From positions 1-34,250 of the forward strand of contig CAYYZO010000046.1 of NCBI GenBank assembly GCA_964476185.1: 34,250 nt of DNA, in the 5' to 3' direction. This DNA is from DATNBU01 sp964476185 (GTDB lineage Bacteria > Desulfobacterota > Binatia > UBA1149 > CAITLU01). A model generated the notes under the pieces. That model made no database searches. It had not been told where the DNA came from and was given only the letters and a program-made list of their open reading frames with translations. Both the position numbers and the translations under genes were made by a program. Positions 7,544 to 16,249 of this stretch are shown here, in pieces (the stretch's first letter is position 1; each line of letters opens with the position of its first letter).

Positions 7544-9127
7544 TCAGCGGCCGGCATCCTGGTCGCGCTCGATGCCGCGGATCTTCAGCGCAAGCGCCAG
7601 GACGACGACGAGAAGCGCCGCGATCGCGCCCAACAGGCCGCGGCGGCGCTCGGAGTATTCCTCCTCGGCGTCGTCGACCAGGCTTTCGATCTTGTCGATC
7701 GAAGCCGTGCCCGCGGCCGCCACCTCGTCGAAATCGCTGCGCTCGAAGGAGTGGATCGTCGAGCGGGACAGCGACAGCGTATCGTCGAGGCTGCGGCGCT
7801 CGTCGTCGATCGGCTCCACGTCGATGCCCCGCTCCGCGAGTTCCATGGAGACCTCGCCGAACTTCACGGTGGCAGCCGCCATCGAGAGAATCGTCTCGTG
7901 GAAGTGAGCGGCGGTCCGCTTGCACTCGGGCTTGTCCCGGGCGTGCTCGTCGTGGCAGTCGGCGCACAGCGCGCCCTTCGTGGTGGCGAGCATCTCGTCG
8001 TCGGTCTCCTCGATCCCGTGGTTGCCGTGGCACTGTTCGCACTCCGGCCAGCCGTGCTCCTCGAACGCGGCCTTGTGGCGGCTTCCGTCGAACAGCTCCC
8101 CGTTGCGCGCGTGGCAGGTCCGGCAGATCTGCGCGACGCTCGACACCTCGGCGGGCGCCGCCGCGTGGTTGCCGTGGCAATCGTTGCAGGCCGGGGCGCC
8201 GGTGTCGCCGTTCTCGAGCAGGGCGCGGCCGTGCACGCTGCGCCGGTACTCGCGCAGCTGGTCCGTCGGCATCGGCTTCCCGTCCGCAAGCTCGACGCCC
8301 TTCATGATCTCGGGATCGGCATGGCACGCGCCGCAGGTCTCGGGAACCCGTTTCGCGTTCACCATGGATGCAGGATTGCTCGCGGGCTGGATGCCGTGCA
8401 CGCCGTGGCAGCTGACGCACTGCGCGGCATGCTTGTTGCGCCCGGACAGCAGCGCCTGGCCGTGGTGGCTTCCCTCGTACTTCGCGAGCTGGTCGGTCGG
8501 CAAGGACGGCTTGAAACGTCCCATCAGCTTCGCGTCGCTGTGGCAACGCGCGCAGAACGCCGGAATCCACTTGGGATCCGCGACGCGCTCGTCGTGGTCG
8601 GCCGGCCACTCGTCCGGATGGCCGTGGTCCATCTCGCCGGACGGATCGCCGCCGTGACACCCTGCGCAAGCCAGGTTGTGCCGGAAGTGCGTGTCGCTGA
8701 CGAACAGGTTCAGGTCCATGTACGCCGGCGAGCCCGCGCCTTCGGGATCGAGCGAGAACAGCGTCGGCGGGTCCTGGTACTCCGGGTTGGTGTGACAGAG
8801 CAGGCAATTGTTCGTGAGCAGCATCTCGAGCTTCGACGAATCGAGGTCGAGCGAAAGGAGGTCGCGAAGCTGCGTCGGCGATGCGATGAACTCGCCGTCC
8901 ACCGCCTCCGTGACGAGGACCCTCGCCCGATCCGGCAGGCCGTCGAATCGCTCGCGCGTCTTCCCGTCGAGGACAGCAGCGCCGTCGTCGCCCTTCGCGT
9001 CGAGCAGTTCCTGGAGCGCCTCCGTCATCACGAACTTCGGACTCCCGCCGGCCGCCTCCTCAGCGGCGCCGCTCGCCGCCGGGTGCAACGCGACGAGGAC
9101 GATGGCCGCGGCCACGCGCGCGTTCAC
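7544..9127 (-). CDS. Membrane-anchored nonaheme cytochrome c of a Rieske/cytochrome b complex
   Basis: This is a 527-residue exported protein. A signal peptide (residues 1-22) precedes a helical region, then nine CxxCH heme motifs: CLLCH 108, CAGCH 154, CARCH 192, CVSCH 237, CGACH 265, CNDCH 314, CRTCH 335, CEQCH 363 and CADCH 388. Many extra His residues (DHGHP, SHHGQ, SVHG, GNH) can serve as distal ligands, so bis-His hemes are likely. A His-poor helical segment (about 410-490) leads to one C-terminal membrane helix (about 498-515) and a short charged tail. Residues about 210-270 and 287-340 look like an internal duplication built on PTDQL..Y..S.HG.ALL. The GTG start at 9127 overlaps the cytochrome b stop (GTGA). 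It replaces cytochrome c1/f in this operon and probably passes electrons onward in the periplasm. Confidence 0.93.
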   Translation of the reverse strand: MNARVAAAIVLVALHPAASGAAEEAAGGSPKFVMTEALQELLDAKGDDGAAVLDGKTRERFDGLPDRARVLVTEAVDGEFIASPTQLRDLLSLDLDSSKLEMLLTNNCLLCHTNPEYQDPPTLFSLDPEGAGSPAYMDLNLFVSDTHFRHNLACAGCHGGDPSGEMDHGHPDEWPADHDERVADPKWIPAFCARCHSDAKLMGRFKPSLPTDQLAKYEGSHHGQALLSGRNKHAAQCVSCHGVHGIQPASNPASMVNAKRVPETCGACHADPEIMKGVELADGKPMPTDQLREYRRSVHGRALLENGDTGAPACNDCHGNHAAAPAEVSSVAQICRTCHARNGELFDGSRHKAAFEEHGWPECEQCHGNHGIEETDDEMLATTKGALCADCHDEHARDKPECKRTAAHFHETILSMAAATVKFGEVSMELAERGIDVEPIDDERRSLDDTLSLSRSTIHSFERSDFDEVAAAGTASIDKIESLVDDAEEEYSERRRGLLGAIAALLVVVLALALKIRGIERDQDAGR

Positions 9128-10509
9128 GACAGCTCCCCGTGGCTCGTCGAGCGACCGCGCAGGAACATCGCCGCGAGCACGACCAGGGTGAGCGTCGCCG
9201 TGACCGCGCCCGCCAGCAGGTAGCCCACGCCGAGGTACGCGTGCAGGGCGATGTGCACGACGGCCGCCGCGCTGAGAATGAAGTAGTCGTGGCCGTAGAC
9301 GGTCGCACGAAGCAGGGCAGCCGCGGCAGCGACGGCGAGCGTGAACGACGCCGAGACCTTGGTGATGATCATCAGGTCCTTCTCGGTCTCCGGCAGCCCG
9401 GACACGCCGAAATCGGCCGCCTTCAGCGTCAGGAACAGGAGGAAGTAGATCGCCGCGAAGCCGATGTCGGTGAACATCGGGGACGGACGGTTCCGGCGCG
9501 ACGCACGGTCGAGCCACGGGACCAGGGCCCAGAACCCCATCAGCACGCCGACCACGAGGAGGCAGAGCTCCGGCCCCTCGAAGCCGAACAGGTGCGGCGG
9601 GAACTCCTTGAGAAGCTGGTAGATCCACAGGAAGTACCACTCCGGCTTGATCCCCGGATACGCAGGCGCGAGGGGATCGGCCTTCTGGCCGAGTTCCCAT
9701 TCCATGCCCGGAAGCCCCGGGCCGTACGGCATCAGCACGGCCAGGGTCGCCAGGCCGGTCAGGCAGACGAGCCACAGCAGAAGGTCCCGCAGGGCGAAGT
9801 TCGGGAAGAACGGCATGCCTTTGCGCGCCGTCTCGCCGTGGATCGGCGGCGCCATGCCCTGGCGCTGGATGAACAGCAGGTGCGCCCCGAGAATGCCGAT
9901 GCAGATGACCGGCAGGATCACGACGTGGGCCGCGAAGAAGCGGTACAACGTGTGGATCGTCACGTCCTCGCCGCCGCGCATCACGAGCAGCAGCCAGTGG
10001 CCGATCACGGGGACGGACTTGACGGAATCGGTCCCGACCGCCGTGGCGAAGAAGCTCAGTTCGTTCCACGGCAGCAGGTATCCCGAGAAACCGAACGCGA
10101 GCGCGAGGCCGAACAGCCCGAACCCCGACAGCCAGGTCAGCTCCCGGGGAGTCCGGTACGCCTTCAGCAGCATCGTGCTGAACATGTGGATGATCAGGCA
10201 GATGATCATCATGTGCGCGCTCCAGCAGTGGATCGCGCGCACGAGCCAACCGAAGGGCACCTTCGTCGCGATGTAGCGGATGCTCTCGTACGATGTCGCT
10301 TCCCCCGGCTGGTAGTACATCAGCAGCAGCACGCCGCTGATGATCTGCACCATGAAGAAGAACAGCGTGGCGCCCCCGAGGTAGTACCACACCATCGCGT
10401 GGGCACCGACGGGAACCTCCTTGTGGCGCATGTAGTCGAGGAGCGGGCGAATCTTGTAGCGGTCGTCGAGCCAATCGACGAGGCCGCCGCCCTTTCCGAC
10501 GCCGCTCAT
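9124..10509 (-). CDS. b6-type cytochrome b with fused subunit IV-like and extra C-terminal membrane region
   Basis: This 461-residue integral membrane protein oxidises quinol and carries two b hemes. The heme ligands are His94/His108 (RAIHCWSAH...IIHMF) and His195/His210 (FFAAHVVILP...LGAH). The second pair is 15 positions apart, the spacing of cytochrome b6 rather than mitochondrial-type cytochrome b. The N-terminus resembles b6, but Tyr (VWYYLGG, near residue 43) occupies the position of the b6 Cys that binds the extra heme c. PEWY at 289-292 is the quinol-oxidation (Qo) signature of subunit IV. About four further membrane spans (350-450) extend beyond a standard b6 plus subunit IV. ATG at 10509 overlaps the Rieske stop (ATGA), and its own stop overlaps the nonaheme start, so the three subunits are translationally coupled. 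Confidence 0.93.
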   Translation of the reverse strand: MSGVGKGGGLVDWLDDRYKIRPLLDYMRHKEVPVGAHAMVWYYLGGATLFFFMVQIISGVLLLMYYQPGEATSYESIRYIATKVPFGWLVRAIHCWSAHMMIICLIIHMFSTMLLKAYRTPRELTWLSGFGLFGLALAFGFSGYLLPWNELSFFATAVGTDSVKSVPVIGHWLLLVMRGGEDVTIHTLYRFFAAHVVILPVICIGILGAHLLFIQRQGMAPPIHGETARKGMPFFPNFALRDLLLWLVCLTGLATLAVLMPYGPGLPGMEWELGQKADPLAPAYPGIKPEWYFLWIYQLLKEFPPHLFGFEGPELCLLVVGVLMGFWALVPWLDRASRRNRPSPMFTDIGFAAIYFLLFLTLKAADFGVSGLPETEKDLMIITKVSASFTLAVAAAAALLRATVYGHDYFILSAAAVVHIALHAYLGVGYLLAGAVTATLTLVVLAAMFLRGRSTSHGELS

Positions 10510-10967
10510 GCCTGCAGCGGCGTCACGACGACGCCACCCTCCGCGTCCTGCTGGGCGGCGTACTGCGCGAGCGGTCGCGGAGGCGGTCCGGCGATCACGC
10601 GGCCGTCGAGATCGAATCGCCCGTTGTGGCAGGCGCACCAGATCACCGATTCGCCGGGGACGTACTTGACCGTGCATCCCTCGTGCGTGCAGCGCGCGTC
10701 GAGCGCGCGCAGCTTCTGCGAGGGGTCCTGGAAGACGAGGATGCGCTTTCCGAGGGCCGGCACGATCACGAAGCTCTGCTTCGCGAGCGTGGCGACCTGG
10801 TCAGGCTCGAGCTTGACCGGCCCGCCCGGACCGGCCGATGGAAGAGGAGTGAGGTACCGCAGGACGGGGTAGAAGACGCTGACGAGCCAGCCGCCGGCCC
10901 CGACGCCGAGAAGGAGATCGAGGAAGCGCCTGCGCGTGTGACGCACCTCGCCGAATGATTGGGACAT
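10506..10967 (-). CDS. Rieske iron-sulfur protein of a bc-type complex
   Basis: This 153-residue protein carries the high-potential 2Fe-2S cluster that takes the first electron from quinol. The cluster ligands are Cys93 and His95 (CTHEGC) and Cys111 and His114 (CACHNGRF); Cys98 and Cys113 form the usual disulfide. At the N-terminus, TRRRFLDLLLGVGAGGW is a twin-arginine-type signal and membrane anchor, as in Rieske proteins that are exported folded. A Pro/Gly-rich hinge (PLPSAGPGGP) connects anchor and cluster domain. The ATG at 10967 has GAGGTGA a few bases upstream. It is the first gene of the four-gene electron-transfer operon and overlaps cytochrome b by 4 bp. It is short, with the compact bacterial Rieske fold and no extra insert. 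Confidence 0.95.
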   Translation of the reverse strand: MSQSFGEVRHTRRRFLDLLLGVGAGGWLVSVFYPVLRYLTPLPSAGPGGPVKLEPDQVATLAKQSFVIVPALGKRILVFQDPSQKLRALDARCTHEGCTVKYVPGESVIWCACHNGRFDLDGRVIAGPPPRPLAQYAAQQDAEGGVVVTPLQA

Positions 10968-11317
10968 GTCTCACCTCGCACACGGGCTGGTCTGCGCCGC
11001 GTCTACGGGCCGGAGCGTCCTGTCAGCAAGAACGGGTGACGCCTGCTCGGACGTCACCCCTTTCGTTCCATCGCGGCACCCACCGTTGGCGATTCGGTCG
11101 CGGGTTGCCGAGCACGTTCCGTGCCGCGAGACGGGGGCATCGGAACGTCACTGCGTTTCTTCAAGAAAAAGAACGATTTTCGACCCGGTGGAACAGGCCT
11201 CAGCACGATCGACCGCCGCCCGGTTTCCGCGAACTGGGAATCGGCGTGTCGCTGGCGGGAACGCCGGCCCGCGCCCCGCGCGCGATCGCCGCGGGGTGCC
11301 GGCCGAGCGGCAGTCGG
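10968..11317. other. 350-bp intergenic region upstream of the Rieske operon
   Basis: No credible gene was found here. The region should hold the promoter of the minus-strand Rieske operon and the 3' end of the transcript from the dockerin-like gene at 11318-12871. It contains the dyad at 11034-11059 and a locally A-rich stretch around 11155-11185, which includes a 13-base near-palindrome TTTCTTCAAGAAA. Promoter boxes could not be placed with confidence. Confidence 0.5.
11034..11059. promoter_or_regulatory. Perfect 8-bp dyad upstream of the Rieske gene
   Basis: GGGTGACG (11034-11041) and CGTCACCC (11052-11059) are exact reverse complements with a 10-bp spacer, centred about 80 bp upstream of the Rieske ATG (10967, minus strand). 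The GTGAC/GTCAC half-sites and spacing are compatible with a dimeric regulator such as a CRP/FNR-superfamily protein, but the match to any named consensus is not strong. A hairpin in the RNA is an alternative. Confidence 0.4.
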
Positions 11318-12871
11318 TCAGACCGGGCAGTTCAGCGTGACGCCCCCGCCGACCGCGTATTGCAGCACGCGAAGCGCATCGGCCGCCTTCACGGCGCCGT
11401 CGCCGGTCACGTCGCAGACCGACGGCGCGCACTCGACGAACCCGACCGCGGCGCGCAGCGTCGCCAGCGCGTCGCTGGCGTTGATCTTGCCGTCGCCGTT
11501 GGCGTCGCCACACAGCGTCTCGGGCAGCGTCGTGGTCGTGACCACCGGCTCGTCGCCCTCCACGCGCAGCAGCCAGCGGTCGTCCGTGCCGTTGGGGTAG
11601 GAGCCGCCGAGCAGGATCCCGCCGTCCGAATGCACGATCACGCTGGTCGCGACCTCGGGCGCCGCGTTCGTGATCGTGTAGGTGCGCTGCGCACTGCCGT
11701 TGTTGAACGTCGTGTCCGGCGTGCCGTTCTCCTCGAAGCGCGCGAGGCCGGCATCGTACATCAGCTGGAACTGCGGGGTCACCGCCGACACCCACGCGCC
11801 GATCACGAACCGGTTGTCGCTCTGCACGGCGACGCCGATCGAGGCCGGCACCGGGAAGATCCCGCCCGGGAACACCGGCGTCAGCTTCGCGATGCCCGCG
11901 GTCCCGAAGTCGCTGTCGAGAACTCCGCCGGCGGTGACCCGGCCGGCGGTCCAGAGCGCGGTGCCGCCGATCGCGAACAGGAACTTCCCGCTCGCCAGCC
12001 GCACCATGCCGCCCGGGGCGTCGGAGTTCACGTCCGTCAGCACCGACGTGTAGCCGGTGCCCGCGCCGCCGAACGTCGTGTCGATCGTGCCGTTCTCCGT
12101 CAGGCGCAGGAAGAACACCCGGCTCGGCGACCCGAGCGCCGCCGGGTCGGAGACCTCGCCGTAGACGATGATCTTCTTGTCGGGCAGCTCGAGCACCTGC
12201 CAGGCCTTGTCCAATCCTCCCTTCCAGTCGAACAGGAAGTAGCCGCCGTCCGCGAACGTCGTGTCGACGTTGCCCGAGGAGTCCAGGCGCACGACGCCGA
12301 TGTCGAAGTTCGTGCCGCCGCGCCACAGCCACCCGCAGACGAGCAGCTTGCCGCTGGCGAGCTCGATCACTCCGGTCGCGTGCTCGGCGGCCGCGACGTC
12401 GGGATCGAGCCGGAACGTCACCCGACCGTTCGTGCCGAAGCCGGCGTCCTTGGCGCCGGTGGCGGTGTAGCGCATGACCGCGGCGTCGGTCAGTTCGCTG
12501 AGGCTGCCGGTGTCGAAGTCGCTCGCGACGAGCAGTTCGTCTCCGGGAAGCAGCGTGGCGCCCCAGACCGAGCCGAAGTGGCCGGCAGCCGTGCCGCCCG
12601 TGCCATAGGTGCCGTCGACCGTGCCGTTCGTGTTGTAGCGCGTGAACGAGTGCCCGGTGTTCGTGCCGTTGCCGTTGCCGACCAGCAGCAGCTTGCCGGT
12701 GGACAACTCGAAGATCCGGCCGCCGGTCTCGATCGCCCCGAAATTCTCGATGACGATGCCGTCGCCGCCTCCGAACGCGGCGTCCGGGTCGCTCGGCCCG
12801 GCCTCGGCGGTGCTGGACAGGACGAGAACGGCCGCAACGGCCCTCCAGGTATCGACGACGACACGACGCAT
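11318..12871 (-). CDS. Secreted delta-60 repeat (beta-propeller-like) protein with C-terminal dockerin-like pair
   Basis: This 517-residue exported protein has a signal peptide (ending near STAEA). About seven repeats of roughly 60 residues follow, each with a motif of the type G.(V/I)DTTFG..G; examples are NGTVDGTYGTGG, SGNVDTTFADGG and NGTIDTTFGGAG. These match the delta-60 / DUF5122 repeat that forms propeller-like extracellular domains. After a short Thr linker (VVTTTTLPE), the C-terminus carries two Ca-binding loops: DANGDGKINASD, then DVTGDGAVKAAD, each followed by an AL..L..AVG helix, the plan of a type I dockerin. GGGGGG lies about 8 bases before the ATG at 12871. It follows czcA by 159 bp on the same strand but its function looks unrelated. 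Its partner and substrate are unknown. Confidence 0.88.
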   Translation of the reverse strand: MRRVVVDTWRAVAAVLVLSSTAEAGPSDPDAAFGGGDGIVIENFGAIETGGRIFELSTGKLLLVGNGNGTNTGHSFTRYNTNGTVDGTYGTGGTAAGHFGSVWGATLLPGDELLVASDFDTGSLSELTDAAVMRYTATGAKDAGFGTNGRVTFRLDPDVAAAEHATGVIELASGKLLVCGWLWRGGTNFDIGVVRLDSSGNVDTTFADGGYFLFDWKGGLDKAWQVLELPDKKIIVYGEVSDPAALGSPSRVFFLRLTENGTIDTTFGGAGTGYTSVLTDVNSDAPGGMVRLASGKFLFAIGGTALWTAGRVTAGGVLDSDFGTAGIAKLTPVFPGGIFPVPASIGVAVQSDNRFVIGAWVSAVTPQFQLMYDAGLARFEENGTPDTTFNNGSAQRTYTITNAAPEVATSVIVHSDGGILLGGSYPNGTDDRWLLRVEGDEPVVTTTTLPETLCGDANGDGKINASDALATLRAAVGFVECAPSVCDVTGDGAVKAADALRVLQYAVGGGVTLNCPV

Positions 12872-13030
12872 GCGAGGACCCCCCTTCGCCGGAAGCGGCC
12901 GCGACCCTCCCGGATCGACCGAACGTCGTCCGTGGAGCGCGACCCTGAGCGCTGCTAGGCGAAGAATCCCACGACAGCAAGCGGCGACGACCGCGGGCCG
13001 TCGCCGCCGCGCTCCACCGCGCGGCCCGCG

Positions 13031-16000
13031 CTACGGCTCGTCCGCTCGGCCCGTCGTGTCCAGGGCCTTCGCGAACCGCCCGCGCTCGAGTCGGTGCACG
13101 AGCACGTAGAGTCCCGGCAGCACGACCAGCGTCAGCAGCGTCGCGCTCGCGATGCCGCCGATGACGACGGTCGCGAGCGGCCGCTGCACCTCGGCGCCGG
13201 CTCCGGTCGCGAGCGCCATCGGCACGAAGCCGAGCGCTGCGACGAGCGCGGTCATCATCACCGGCCTCAGGCGGCCGCAGGCGCCGCGGCGCACGGCCTC
13301 CTCGAGCGCGAAGCCGTCGCGGCGAAGCGCGACGATGCTGGAAACCATCACGAGGCCGTTCAGCACGGCCAGGCCCGACAGCGCGATGAAACCGACGGCG
13401 GCCGGCAGCGACAGCGGAAGGTCGCGCGCCCAGAGCGCGACGACGCCGCCGACGAGCGCGAGCGGAACTCCCGAGAACACCAGCAGCGCGTCCGTGACGC
13501 TGCCGAAGCTCGCGATCAGCAGCAGCAGGATCAGCGCCAGCGCGAGGGGGACGACGAGGCGCAGCCGCATGGCCGCCGACAACAGCTGCTCGAAGTCGCC
13601 GCCCCACTCGATCCACGCCCCGGCCGGCACGGCGACCTCGGCCTCGACGCGCGTCCGCGCGTCGTCCACGAACGAGCCGAGGTCGCGGCCGCGCACGTTC
13701 GCGGTCACGACCACCCGGCGCTTGCCGTTCTCGCGCGTGATCTGGTTGGGGCCCTCCGCGATCACGAGCGTCGCCACGCTGGACAGCGGCACGAAGTCGC
13801 GCGCCCCGGTGCGCGACGCTCGCGGCTCGTCGAAATGGAGCGTTGGATCGTCGCCTTCGACGCGAGCGACCGGCACCGGCAGGCGCGAGACGCGCTCCAC
13901 GTTTTCGCGCACGTCGTCCGGCGTGCGCACGACGATGTCGAAGCGCCGGTCTCCTTCGACGACCTGTCCTGCCTTGCGGCCGCCGACGGCGATCTCGACG
14001 GTTTCCTGCAGGTCCGCGAGCGGCACGCCGTAGCGCGCGAGCGCGGCGCGGTCGGGGACCACGCTGAGCGTCGGCAGGCCGCTCACGGGTTCGACGCGGA
14101 CGTCGGCTGCGCCGGCGACGCCCTCGAGCACCGCGGCGATACGCTCGGCCGTCTCGCGCAACGCCGTCATGTCGTCACCGAACACCTTGACGGCGAGGTC
14201 GGTGCGCACGCCGGCGATCAACTCGTTGAAGCGCATCTCGATCGGCTGCGTGAACTCGTAGTTCTGCCCGGGCTCGTGCGAGACAAGCTCCTCGAGTTCC
14301 GCGACGAGCGCCGCGCGCGGCTTCGCGGGGTCCGGCCACTGCGGGCGCGGCTTCAGGATCAGGAACGTGTCGGCGATGTTCGGCGGCATCGGGTCGGTCG
14401 CGATGTCGCCGGTGCCGATCCGCGAGAAGACCTCGCTCAGCTCCGGGACCGTCGCGATCCGTCTCTCGAGGCTCTTCTGCATCCCGATCGCCTGGTCGAG
14501 CGACGTGCTGGTCGGACGGATCGCGTGCATCAGGATGTCGCCCTCGTCGAGGCTCGGCGCGAACTCGCGCCCGAGCTGCGTCGCGAGCACGACGCCCGCG
14601 GCGACCGCGACCGCTGCACCCGTGAGCACGACGGCGCGGTGGCGCAGGCTCCACGCGAGCGTCGGCGCGTACAGCCCCAGCACGCCGCGCACGACCACGC
14701 CCTCCCGCTCCGCGACGTGGCCGCGCAACAGCACGGCCGTCGCCGCCGGCACCAACGTGACCGACAACAGCATCGCGCCGCCGAGCGCGCACAGCACCGT
14801 GAACGCCATCGGGAAGAACATCTTGCCCTCGAGCCCCCCGAGCGTGAGCACCGGCAGGTAGACGATCATGATGATGAGCTCGCCGAACATCGTCGCGCGC
14901 CGCACTTCCGAGGATGCAGCCGCGACGACGCGCAGGCGCTCCGGCAGGGTCAGCACGCGCCCGATCCGGGCCTGCTCGTGGCCGAGCCGCCGGACGCAGT
15001 TCTCGACGATGATGACCGCGCCGTCGACGATCAGGCCGAAGTCGATCGCGCCGAGGCTCATCAGGCTGCCGCTGATGCCGGCCGCGAGCATCGCCGTGCC
15101 GGCAAGGACCATCGACAACGGAATGACGAGAGCCGGCACCACCGCGGCCTTCCAGTTGCCGAGCGTCAGGAACAGCACCGCGATGACGAGCAGCGCGCCC
15201 TCGACGAGGTTCGTGCTCATCGTCCGGATCGTGCGGTCGACGAGGTGCGTGCGGTCATACGCGAGGCGCGTACGGACGCCCTCGGGCAGCGAGCGGTTGA
15301 TGTCGTCGAGCTCGTCGGCGACGCGCCGGGCGACCTCGCGGCTGTTCGCGCCGACCAGCATCACGGCGGTGCCGAACACGGCTTCCTCGCCGCCGGCCGT
15401 CGCCGCGCCGACGCGCAGCTCGCCGCCGACGCCGACCTCGGCGACGTCGCTGACACGAACCGGCGTGCCGGACTCGGAGCTGACGACGACCGCCTCGATC
15501 TCGGCGATCGACGACAGGCGACCCGGCGCACGCACGACGAGCTGCTCGCCGCGTCGCTCGAGGTAACCCGCCCCGCGCGTCGCGTTCGAGGTCTCGAGCG
15601 CGACGACGACGTCGTGCAGCGTCAGGCCGCGTGCGAGCAGCCGCTCGGGGTCGGGCCGCACGTGGATCTGCCGCACGTTGCCGCCGATCGCGTTGACCTC
15701 GGTGACGCCCGGCACCCGGCGCAGCCTCGGCTTGATCTGCCAGTCGAGGATCGTGCGCAGGTCGGTCAGCGAGTACGGCGCGCCGTCGCTCCTGCGCGCG
15801 GCCGGATCGGCCTCGACGAGGAACTGCGAGATCTCGCCGAGGCCCGTCGCGATCGGCCCCATGCGCGCCTCGAGCCCCGCCGGCAGGTCGGAGGCGACTT
15901 CCGCGAGGCGCTGGCCGACGAGCTGGCGCGCGAAGTGGATGTCGGTCTCGTCCGAGAAGATCGCCGTGACCTGCGAGAGCCCGTAGCGCGACAGCGATCG

Positions 16001-16249
16001 CGTGCCCTCGAGGCCGGGGAGGCCGGCGATCGCGTACTCGACGGGAACGGTGATCTGCAGCTCGACTTCCTCGGGCGAGTAACCCGGCGCCTCGGTGTTG
16101 ACCTGGACTTGCACGTTCGTGAGGTCCGGGATCGCGTCGATCGGAAGGTCGCGCAGCCGCACGCCCGCGAGCACGGCGACCGCGACGATGCCGGCCAGCA
16201 CGTACCAGCGGCGGCGCACCGACCCCTCGAGCACGCGCTCGAGCAGCGA
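13031..16249 (-). CDS. czcA: CzcA-type heavy-metal RND efflux pump, 5' end lost in gap
   Basis: About 1072 residues are present, starting a few residues inside the protein (SLLERVLEGSVRRRWYVL), so nearly the whole pump is covered. It is the proton-driven inner-membrane trimer of a tripartite metal exporter. Typical HME-RND features are seen: LPIDAIPDLTNVQVQVNTEAPGYSPEEVE after the first helix, porter domains, and the transmembrane-4 motif DFGLIVDGAVIIVEN (encoded near 15001-15055). The Asp-Asp-Glu set in that motif is the divalent-cation form (Co/Zn/Cd, CzcA-like); CusA-type copper/silver pumps lack the first Asp. The C-terminus ends in the usual hydrophobic helix and a charged tail. Upstream lie czcB and czcC on the same strand. 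Metal specificity is inferred from the motif, not shown. Confidence 0.92.
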   Translation of the reverse strand, partial: SLLERVLEGSVRRRWYVLAGIVAVAVLAGVRLRDLPIDAIPDLTNVQVQVNTEAPGYSPEEVELQITVPVEYAIAGLPGLEGTRSLSRYGLSQVTAIFSDETDIHFARQLVGQRLAEVASDLPAGLEARMGPIATGLGEISQFLVEADPAARRSDGAPYSLTDLRTILDWQIKPRLRRVPGVTEVNAIGGNVRQIHVRPDPERLLARGLTLHDVVVALETSNATRGAGYLERRGEQLVVRAPGRLSSIAEIEAVVVSSESGTPVRVSDVAEVGVGGELRVGAATAGGEEAVFGTAVMLVGANSREVARRVADELDDINRSLPEGVRTRLAYDRTHLVDRTIRTMSTNLVEGALLVIAVLFLTLGNWKAAVVPALVIPLSMVLAGTAMLAAGISGSLMSLGAIDFGLIVDGAVIIVENCVRRLGHEQARIGRVLTLPERLRVVAAASSEVRRATMFGELIIMIVYLPVLTLGGLEGKMFFPMAFTVLCALGGAMLLSVTLVPAATAVLLRGHVAEREGVVVRGVLGLYAPTLAWSLRHRAVVLTGAAVAVAAGVVLATQLGREFAPSLDEGDILMHAIRPTSTSLDQAIGMQKSLERRIATVPELSEVFSRIGTGDIATDPMPPNIADTFLILKPRPQWPDPAKPRAALVAELEELVSHEPGQNYEFTQPIEMRFNELIAGVRTDLAVKVFGDDMTALRETAERIAAVLEGVAGAADVRVEPVSGLPTLSVVPDRAALARYGVPLADLQETVEIAVGGRKAGQVVEGDRRFDIVVRTPDDVRENVERVSRLPVPVARVEGDDPTLHFDEPRASRTGARDFVPLSSVATLVIAEGPNQITRENGKRRVVVTANVRGRDLGSFVDDARTRVEAEVAVPAGAWIEWGGDFEQLLSAAMRLRLVVPLALALILLLLIASFGSVTDALLVFSGVPLALVGGVVALWARDLPLSLPAAVGFIALSGLAVLNGLVMVSSIVALRRDGFALEEAVRRGACGRLRPVMMTALVAALGFVPMALATGAGAEVQRPLATVVIGGIASATLLTLVVLPGLYVLVHRLERGRFAKALDTTGRADEP

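Noticed and set aside
7922..7942. CKRTAAH near the end of the nonaheme cytochrome as a tenth heme site
   Set aside because: The spacing C-x5-H does not match CxxCH or known variants with two cysteines.
13031..16249. CusA-type copper/silver pump
   Set aside because: The transmembrane-4 motif has the full Asp-Asp-Glu set of divalent-cation (CzcA-like) pumps.
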